From assembly GCF_026745355.1 (NCBI RefSeq), contig NC_079203.1, positions 40,598,492 through 40,662,491 of the forward strand: a stretch of 64,000 nt of DNA. Direction: 5' to 3'. Shown in pieces: positions 56,360 through 64,000 of this stretch. Both the position numbers and the translations under genes were made by a program. This DNA is from Beta vulgaris subsp. vulgaris (taxonomy: Eukaryota; Streptophyta; Magnoliopsida; Caryophyllales; Amaranthaceae). Below the pieces are notes generated by a model. The model searched no databases, was not told where the DNA came from, and saw only the letters and a list, made by a program, of their open reading frames with translations. Each line of letters begins with the position of its first letter. Position 1 is the first letter of the stretch.

Positions 56360-57440
56360 TTATGTTGATACTACTTGAAGAAATAGATAATTCATCATCG
56401 AGTTATTCCCCAATTTTCAAGATTAATTGTGGAAAGAGAAATACCTTTTTCTCCCTATATACACACTATAGTGGAAAAAACGTTATATGTCACATCAAAA
56501 CAGATCCGGTTTTGTTACCGGTTCGTAGATCCTCGAAAATTGGGGTGGGAAAACTGAGAAGAATATCTTCTCCGGTCCTTACGGGAATCGGACCAATTAA
56601 TATTGCTTCGGTTTTCTATTACCTGTGCCGGTTCACATAACTGCAGCAGTAAATCGGCCCAAAAGTAGTCACAAGTACCAGCCCAAAAGTTGTCACAAGT
56701 ACCCCACAAGTTGTCACAAGTCCGGTTATAAGAGTAATATGACACACGTACACACCTCTCTTTCTATCAACCCTAGCCTCCTCTGATTCTCTCTCCTCAA
56801 CAAACCCCTTACCCTCTCCTTTTCTCTCATCCCATGTCCTGCCTCCAGAAGTCCTCAACAACAAACTCCAAATACAATCGTCGTCCATCATCGCTGAACT
56901 TCATCATCGTTCTTCCTCAACATCATCGTCGTCCATCATCGCTGCTACATCATCATCGTTGCTACATCAATCATCATCGTGCAACAATTTCCTTGGGTTG
57001 TTTACATAGGTTTTTGGATTTATTTTTTTTTTCGTTTTCTAGATCTGAAATTTCCATTTTCTATTGATTTTCTTAGCCTAGGCAATTTTTGTATTTATTT
57101 ATTATATAGTTTTGTAATTTATAAATTTTTTGTTCATCTTTTTCGTTCTTGATATATAATTTTTTGTAATTTACTATGTTGGGATGTTTCTTCGTATGTA
57201 ATGTGATGTTGTTGTATTCCCTTCTTCCATTATCAAGAAAAATGGGTGTGTATTGGAATGGAAACGCTGTTTTCTTTTACTTTGTGAATTAAAGAAATTG
57301 ATGCGGTTGTACACAAAACTGATCCGGTTTTGGGCCGAATTAGTTTCTTACTCTTAACCGTTGCGGGCCCATCGGATCCGGACCAAAACCGGATATGTAA
57401 ACCCGGTTTTGACAAGATCCGATGAGCTTTATTTCACTAG
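56360..57440. repeat. insertion-like block with GTTGTCACAAGTACC and ATCCGGTTTTG repeats
   Basis: AAAAGTTGTCACAAGTACC-type units occur three to four times at 56660-56725. GATCCGGTTTTGTTACCGG at 56505 and GATCCGGTTTTGGGCCGAA at 57321 are direct copies near both ends, and ACCAAAACCGGAT at 57382 is an inverted one. In between, 56880-57000 is rich in ATCATCGT words and a T-rich stretch follows, as in a 5' leader and first intron. This may be a non-autonomous element that carries a promoter-like core; ends are not defined. Confidence 0.35.
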
Positions 57441-57444
57441 TGAC

Positions 57445-58505
57445 AATATCCTCTTAATGGACTCAGCAGAGTGTCCAGAGACCAAATGCAATGATTTAGG
57501 CCTTTACTTGGGAAGTTGGGCTTACCCTTTCTTAGTAAAAGACCTAAGGTGAACACTTGCAATTCATCTTCATAAAGTTTCGAAAAGCCAGCCACCTAGA
57601 AGATAATATTATCTATTTTTTACTTTTTATATATATAAAATCGGCAAAATAAGCTTTATTCCTCTAGGTCACAAGGACTCCCCACAAAGCACTTAGGACA
57701 AATATAACTTCATATATAGCTCATTCCTCCATCTTGAATTTGCCCTTGATAAGAAAATTGACTTGCATCTAGAGATTCACTATTAAGGTAACATATCAAT
57801 ACCTAGTAAAACCTAAGTAGGACACTCTGCATTCGACAATTTGTAGGTCAAAGAGTTCCATAAAATGTTCTCAGCGGGAAAAATATGTCATGAAAATGGG
57901 TGATCCTATAAAATTGAGTTAGGTCCCACTAGTCAAGAAAAAATGAGAATTTCTAATCTCTCTCGATTTCCATTTTATTGGTTGTGTGAAATATTCATAT
58001 TCCCTACAAGAACTTAAATGCCAAATGAACAGAGACAAGCCAAGTGATTTTCATGCAAGCAAACTAGCCACATGATCTTCGGAAGCAATGTCCCAAAAAT
58101 TACATGCTAAAGAATCTTACTAATTTATCTTTTACTTAGAAAGATGACTCATGTAGTATAACAGTTGTAAAAGAATTTTGGCACTTCATGTTTTACTAAG
58201 ATTTCTGCATTATGCTATATCTTACTTTATCTTACGTAACTTTAAATATCATTTATGAGTTGTAAAAGAATGATGCTCTAACGGTTGCATTTTATAATAG
58301 AATTCTAATGTGTATGAGCTCCCACTAATACAAGGAGTTTTGACTTTTGAGTAATGTTAGAAACTTGGATGTCATCGATCTAACCTTTAGTGTACTTACA
58401 TTAGAATCTTTGAATAAATGAATGCAGGAAGACACACTTGGAAAGGCCTATAGCGGCTACTGTTATGCACAAAAATAGTAACATTAGAATTCAGCGAACC
58501 AGTAC
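57445..58505. other. no feature recognised
   Basis: AT-rich, intron-like, without trusted frames or repeats. Confidence 0.45.
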
Positions 58506-58959
58506 TTACCTTGCTTGGTTGGCCTGGTGTTGTGAAGTTCCTCTACCCACCTGAAAGTATGACATCATTACAATATCAAGATCTGAAGCTTGGATGACAA
58601 AGATATTCATAAGTCATAACTAAATTTAAAAGATGTGTGGCATACCTCTGGTAATAACACGAGATCCCTCCCCATTCTTGTAGAAAGAATCTGCTGTCAA
58701 CAACATATTTTATGTAGGACAATGTTACAATATTATTCAAAATATAAATAGTAACAAAATCAAGAAAATTGCAACATCTATTGACAGGGCATCATTATAC
58801 TTCTTTTAACTAAAAAGATGAATTATGTTACATATGGTCTGCATATTACATCTTAAACATCATAGAGATTTAGAGGAAGGAACTGGAAGAATACCCTTAC
58901 CTCCTTCATTTGTTCCATCCATACTTTGTGGATCATTTTCCCCTTGGAAGTCGCTGAAA

Positions 58960-60555
58960 TTTTTTAATGTACCAGGATTACACTTATCAGCAAAATGAGC
59001 ATGATCATGTAACTTGCTTTGCGTTATGTGGTTTGATCTGTTCCAGGTCAGATAGGCTCAATTGCAAATGTCTATGTGGAACTGATGTAGCATATCAAAT
59101 GTAGCATAGGAACTGATGTAGATTGGCCCAATTCCAGATTCACCATCTGCACAGTATTGGTTATGTATTAAGCCACCTAATTTGATAAGCAACAATTTTG
59201 TTATAGCATGTAGATATATATAAATATATAATACCTGGTGCAAATCTATGAAGATTGTTTTTTGAGCCATAAAGTAAGAGTTGGGATTAAAGAAAACACT
59301 CAATTGCTTGCCTAAGTGAAACATTTAGAAGCAAGTCCTTTGCTTTGCATTTGCGGATGAGCATATAGGACATTTTGCATCTCAGCGCTAAACGAATAAC
59401 TGGTAATAGAATTTCAAAGCAGGAGATATAAATGTATTGGACATGCATATATTGCTTTTCAATCTTAAAGACAATTTCTCTTGGCCTGAAGCTATGGTTT
59501 TGTAGTTGTCACTTTCTCGTATCACGTTCATATGAGGAGTAATCTGACATTTGTTACAGGTGATACGGAATAAAGGGGGTAGAATTTAGACAACCCTATA
59601 CAAATTGGTTAATATTGTATGGTAACTTGCAATCCCGTTACGACTCCACAGATACAATATCTGTTAGTCCACTTTCTCAAACACTACCCTGTCTTCCCGC
59701 ACCACATTCTCAAAAGCATTTCCCCTTGAAATGATCACTATAATCATCCAATAGTAGTCTCTCAAACTTCCCATTCTTACCATTCTATGGCCCCTGCCAG
59801 TTCAGTGGTGGGAGTCATAAACCACCGGTGGTCCTCTACTCCCATCCTTTCTGAGTTTCACCCCAAAGAAGAGAAGTAAACTACTCCGAAAAGAATTGAT
59901 GACAAAATTAAAATCATATGAAGTATAATATAAAAGTTAGAGATGAGCCCTCTGACCATACATGGCACAAGAATTAAAGCTATCCTTTAACTTTGAAGGA
60001 GAGGACACGAAAGTTAGAGCAAGAAACAATTTAATGAAAAATTGGGATCTGAGACTGCAGAAGGAGGAGCGGCGCCAATTTGTCAAGTCAAATGAAGTTT
60101 TAAAGTCCACAAACTTTATGACTGGAACCTCTTAATCTAAATTTCTGAGTTAGTCTGACTAAAGAGGAACTTTTATGACAAGTCTCTTATTAGACAGGAA
60201 TCAAATAGGTCACCCAAAAAAAATAAAGTTTACCCCCAAATACTTACTAATATTCAACATCAATACTAAAGCTCCTAATACATGCAATTTTCTAGCTGAA
60301 AAAACCTGGTATGACAAAATGAGCTTGCATTTCATATCATATGAGAAAACTTACATTTTCCGCAGAAGCTGCGTTGACAGCATGGTATCATGACAGCCTC
60401 TTTAGAAAAGGTTCAACACGGTGAACATTTTAGCTCTGATGGCATGTCACTATTCTCCATGGCTAAGTGTTTTGCAGGAGATGTTCTTCACAAAATCATA
60501 AAGCAATAAAGATACCAAAGGTTAGATGACTCTCTCACACAGGTAATGAAAAAAA
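58960..60555. other. no gene recognised
   Basis: Intron-like DNA between exon-like pieces of the broken gene. GAACTGATGTAG and AACATTT words repeat locally near 59080-59120 (GATGTAGCATATC.., GATGTAGATTGGC), a short direct duplication. No element ends were identified. Confidence 0.4.
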
Positions 60556-61245
60556 TTTACCCGTTCAACTGCATTTGTTCCTTAAATTTGGGCCTCGGCA
60601 TTACTAATGTACTTCCCTCATTTGCACTGGAACCTGACAAGATGAACATATATAAAAAGCGCAGATAACCTCCTTCTTGAGTAAAATAGAATATAATATG
60701 CATCTCAGCTTTTAGAGTTGATTGGTCAGAATATCAGTCATGCAACATAATCAATTTATATTCCTTTTCTATAAGATCCATATAAGCAGAAAATGCGCAT
60801 ATAAATGTTCCAAGACGGATGATGAAATATGAAAGAGGCTAAGGCATAGGCTTGCTAATAATGTGAGGCGTCAACCAAACCCAAAAACATAAGCAAGGAA
60901 GAAATACACACCTCAACTTTGAGAAGTTGTGTGAATCCTTGATTTTTGCAAACCACACAAGAGCTCGATGATCTTTGATGCAGCACATGTATTAAGTCAA
61001 AAGTGTGAACCAACAATAACTTAGACAAAGAAAAAATGAGTAATAGTAATCATACATATAAGAATAAAGTTTGCATTTCTCTTAATTAAAGATGTTTAAC
61101 TGGCATATTTTATCTAATACTTGCTCCTCTCCATACAAATATATCCTATCTTCTATTTTCAGATGCCCCAGCTAACATTAATAATGTTTCTCGTTTGCTA
61201 AACACCACCCTAAAATATCCTACTCACACCCTGTATAGTGTATAA

Positions 61246-61254
61246 ATACATACA

Positions 61255-61322
<68 letters not shown>
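61246..61322. repeat. (TA)n microsatellite
   Basis: About 30 perfect TA units after CATACATATATG. Open frames of repeated Tyr-Ile are products of the array. Followed by a CACTCTC-rich pyrimidine stretch to 61410. Confidence 0.97.
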
Positions 61323-61325
<3 letters not shown>

Positions 61326-61564
61326 GTATTATAATACTTTCACTCTCCCACTCTCACTCTCCTTCACTCTCATCACCACTCTCCCCCACTCTCTTTCACT
61401 CTCTTCACCCTCCCTTAAGGATTTTTAATCAAGAACTCCGGCGACGAGAATTCTGGCGACAAGGATTCCGGCGAGGAGAACTCCTTCTTTGCGGCGTCAG
61501 TGACCTAGGCGACACACCACCACGGCACCACCACCCCTTCTTCTCTCCTGTTTTTTCTTCATCT

Positions 61565-61700
61565 TTTTGATTTTTTTTTAAAAAAAAGGGAGGCGCCCAT
61601 GGCAGGCGCACCACCAAATGGTGAGGCGCCTGCCATGGACGCCTCCACCAGTGGTGGGGCGTCCATGGTGGACGCCTCCCTTAGTTTTTTTAAAAAAAAA
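61565..61700. repeat. GC-rich palindromic block with repeated GGCGYCCATGG words
   Basis: Between T-run/A-run borders (61568-61587 and 61684-61715) lies GGGAGGCGCCCATGGCAGGC at the left and CCATGGTGGACGCCTCCC at the right. The inner part carries GAGGCGCCTGCCATGG and ACGCCTCC..GTGGTGGGGCGTCC. The outer arms are complementary, so a long hairpin can form. GC is near 70% against under 35% around it. No coding signal. Confidence 0.75.
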
Positions 61701-61715
61701 AAAATCAAAAAAAAA

Positions 61716-62030
61716 AGAAGAACCATTTTAATATTGTGCTAATCATTTTCATTTTTCCAACCCAATACATTACATCTCGTGTTCTTAAATCGTGTGTTCA
61801 TTCAACCAGGAACTTCCATCTAAGATAAAAGGAATCAAATTGTAACTTCAAAGGAAAAACATATAGTATCCAACTTACCATTGAGTTAAAAATACACGAA
61901 TAGGCTAATTAATTGCAAATTTTCTCGTTAAAATAATCATGTAACGAATTTGCTTAATAAATTATCATCACACAAATGATCAACCCAAAATTTAACCCTA
62001 TTGAACAAAATAATCATGTAGGAAACCAGA
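61716..62030. other. no feature recognised
   Basis: AT-rich spacer between the palindromic block and the first exon of the broken gene. Confidence 0.4.
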
Positions 62031-62409
62031 TATCCTACCATTTTTTACGGATTTGTTTAGAGCTCGTCGGAGATTTCGGCAATAGCGACACGAATCTTGA
62101 TCCCACTTCACGAACCCTAGGTCGAGATCATCGGGGAATGTATCGGAGTTGAAATTTTCGATGATGATTGGGGGTTTGGGTTTTCCGACGCCATTTTTCA
62201 CGAGTTCTGGTGTTAAATTATCGAATTGATAGAGAAACCCTAGAATTTTTTTATGAATTTTCTCTCTCCTTAACTTTGATCTGGTTTGAAGGTAGGTTAG
62301 ATAGAGTGAGAAAGGAAGTGAAACAGGAACAGGGAAGAAGATTGTGACGTTGAGGAGAGAGATTGTGACGTTGAGGACGTTGTACAGCTGTAGAGAAACT
62401 AGCCGTTAG

Positions 62410-62890
62410 AAGTAGAGGTGTCAAAAACTGGGCCGACCCACGGGTGAACCCGCATGCGACCCAGACCCAACCTGTTCCGAGCCGAGAGTGGTCGGTTGGA
62501 AAGCCGACCCATTCCGACCCAGTGTCCACCCGTGCCCAGTTTAACCCGTGAAATTGGTAACCCAAACTGAATTGGGCCGACCCAGGTTGACCCGTGCCCA
62601 GTTGTACTCGTGAACAATGACCCAGACCCAACCTGTTTCCGACCCAAAATGACTCGCACCCAACTTCACCCGCCAATGACCCAATTAAACCCACCCAGTT
62701 ATCACCTAACCCAGTTGTGACCCAACCCAATTGTGACCCAACCCAATTAGCGGACCCAGTTGTGACCCAACCCAGTTATCACCGACCCAGTTGTGACCCA
62801 ACCCAGCTATCACCGACCCAATTGTGACCCGACCCAGTTACCACCCGACCCAACGGCCCAAAATCATTCCAACTCAATACAACCCGACCC
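62410..62890 (-). repeat. CCCA/GACCC minisatellite block
   Basis: Starts with AGAGGTGTCAAAAACTGGGC, close to the AGGGGTGTCAAA tips of plant hAT-type elements. It is followed by dense ACCCA, GACCC and CCCGTG words. From about 62700 the unit CCCAGTTGTGACCCAACC alternates with CAGTTATCACCGACC at a period near 32 bases for four to five units. GC-rich compared with its flanks. Long minus-strand open frames (Gly/Trp/Val-rich) are products of the repeat. Confidence 0.65.
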
Positions 62891-63176
62891 AAAACCATTC
62901 CAATCCTTATCACCTTAAAATATGTTTCCTAACAAGTGTTCAAATTTTTCTGACAAATGGAGTAAGTAATGAAACAAGTCAATGATGATTAAGTATCATT
63001 CTTATAAAAAAAAATCATGACGATCATGAATATAAATAACATATCCACTCGTTTCAATAATTTACAAAATCAAGTACTCAAGTGGTACGTGTATCAATCC
63101 AGAAGATACAAATTTCCTTCGTTGAGATAATAAATATTGATCACCAAAATGGTCCAACTAATATGAGATCAAGTAA
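62891..63176. other. no feature recognised
   Basis: AT-rich spacer. Confidence 0.4.
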
Positions 63177-63177
63177 C

Positions 63178-64000
63178 ACTACTACAAAAAAGGCCTAGAA
63201 AACCGGTTGAAAACAACCTAGGAAACCGTCATTGTCTTCAATCTCCATTGTCTTGTGTTTGATTGTTTAAAAATGCCACCCACGTAGCTTTTAGCTCGTC
63301 AATCATCTCTTGCGAATAAGTGCATGGAATCCCAAGAAGGTACTACAAAATAATTTCAAATAATTATAGTTAGAACTAGCTATTATATATTTCATAGTTT
63401 CTTATACACAAAATCATAAACAAATTGATCAAAATAGGATATATTCTAGTTCATGACATAGAGAACCATTCCATCTCATTAGAAGCTAATACATAAATAA
63501 TTATAATCAGATACCTGTATAAATTAAACATGTGTCCTGAAAGTATTATTCATAGCACTATATCAGAAATCAAAATACAGTGAATCATACAGCTTCAAAC
63601 TATTAAAACAGTAAATTAATTTTGAAAACACAACTATGGAACCTACTTATTGCAGTATTGCAAGGGAACTGGAGTGTCCAACTTGGTGATTTAGATCTTG
63701 CCATTCCAACTCATCAGAAGCTAGGTTTTGTAGCTGCATCCTAAAAGTTAGTAGCACTATATCAAAAGTAACAAATCGATTATGTAGGCTCGTATAATTG
63801 TAAAGTGATATAACTAATACTGAGATAATAAAATGAAAATCAGTTAAAAATTTAAACAATTAACCACTAAAAGCCAATAACTATGCAGAATTTGGGAGCT
63901 AAAGATACTCCAGTGAGGTTTGGGGTAAAGTTTAAAGTTCTTCCCTCAACATTTTGGTAATGTACAACAACCCCAGCCCTGACTACCACTGATGGACCCT
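63178..64000 (-). mobile_element. CACTA (En/Spm) transposon end, continuing past the window
   Basis: CACTACTACAAAAAAGGCC at 63178 is a standard CACTA tip. AACCGGTTGAAAACAACC and AACCGTCATTG follow as subterminal words. Minus-strand exon-like pieces inside (YSQEMIDELKATWVAFLNN near 63250-63340; ELEWQDLNHQVGHSSS near 63650-63715; VVVHYQNVEGRTLNF near 63950) could be C-terminal parts of element proteins, though I cannot match them to a named domain. The other end lies right of the window. Confidence 0.6.

Larger units (their letters stand above)
53363..62194 (-). pseudogene. possible broken multi-exon gene, unrecognised
   Basis: Exon-like pieces with acceptor and donor on the minus strand: 62194-62039, 60972-60912, 60633 or 60626-60561, 58953-58901, 58693-58646, 58550 or 58542-58510, 55898-55847, 55703-55542, 53457-53363. 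The first follows a typical leader (CTAGGGTTTCTC) and ATG GCG (MASENPNPQSSSKISTP), but meets a stop after 25 codons. A +1 shift there opens RPRVREVGSRF, which recalls the N-terminal motif of QWRF/augmin-8-type proteins. Pieces such as MPRPKFKEQMQLNG, DFQGENDPQSMDGTNEG and FAFPPGAPSMYGGYPL look protein-like. No single frame joins them all. It may be a pseudogene, a non-coding transcript, or a gene I mis-spliced. Confidence 0.3.

Noticed and set aside
61238..61617. Frames of repeated Tyr-Ile and Arg/Pro-rich sequence
   Set aside because: They run through the TA microsatellite and a C/T-rich stretch; no domain and no conserved composition.
62251..62730. 159-residue minus-strand Gly/Trp/Val-rich frame
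   Set aside because: Encoded by the ACCCA/GACCC repeat block; the other minus-strand frame is open too.
1..64000. CRISPR arrays, operons, riboswitches, bacterial terminators
   Set aside because: The window is plant nuclear DNA with spliced genes; the tandem arrays seen have no spacer structure.

Overview
This is nuclear DNA of a flowering plant. It is AT-rich, its genes are split by introns with GT..AG borders, and Stowaway, Tourist, CACTA, Mutator-like, Ty1/copia, Ty3/gypsy and LINE debris is everywhere. It looks like a eudicot; I cannot fix the species from the sequence. I see no bacterial, organellar or viral segment, no tRNA or rRNA gene and no CRISPR array.

Only two genes read as intact. 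One is an F-box protein gene at 26446-27762 (+, single coding exon). The other is a complete 17-exon gene at 47123-31555 (-) for a chloroplast copper-transporting P1B-ATPase of the PAA2/HMA8 type. I placed all 17 exons by splice sites and reading phase. They sum to 2,685 bases (894 residues), and the catalytic motifs are all present. Its introns host at least five small DNA transposons and a decayed LINE.

Layout. 1-2.3 kb: possible end of an unrecognised gene and a pyrimidine-rich leader-like stretch. 2.3-4.8 kb: a Ty1/copia element with both LTRs, target duplication and primer site, but with integrase and reverse transcriptase deleted. 5.3-13.5 kb: a patchwork of same-strand, intron-retaining exon fragments from unrelated genes (NAA20 acetyltransferase, ZIFL-type MFS transporter, polygalacturonase, ubiquitin-specific protease, one unrecognised), mixed with retroelement debris. 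13.5-17.0 kb: a second copy of the 6.2-9.7 kb block, carrying a 1,288-bp inverted-repeat element with (ATCAG)n arrays near its ends. 17-24 kb: a probable solo LTR, degenerate repeats, three adjacent Tourist-like MITEs, a 24-copy TAACA microsatellite and a poly(A)-tailed retroposon. 24-28.2 kb: the F-box gene and a pseudo-copy of its 5' end. 28.2-31 kb: a MITE, a CACTA-type end and a LINE fragment. 31.5-47.1 kb: PAA2. 47-51 kb: intergenic, with a CGCAC-rich stretch. 51.4-53.2 kb: a partial duplicate of PAA2 exons 11-14, bordered on both sides by pyrimidine-only or pyrimidine-rich tracts. 53.3-62.3 kb: scattered minus-strand exon-like pieces of an unrecognised, probably broken gene. 61-64 kb: a TA microsatellite, a GC-rich palindromic block, a CCCA-type minisatellite and a CACTA terminus.

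The strongest candidates for something new are the multi-gene fragment patchwork and its duplication, the (ATCAG)n inverted-repeat element with its empty site preserved in the sister copy, and the filler-flanked PAA2 fragment placed in the same orientation as the broken gene upstream of it.
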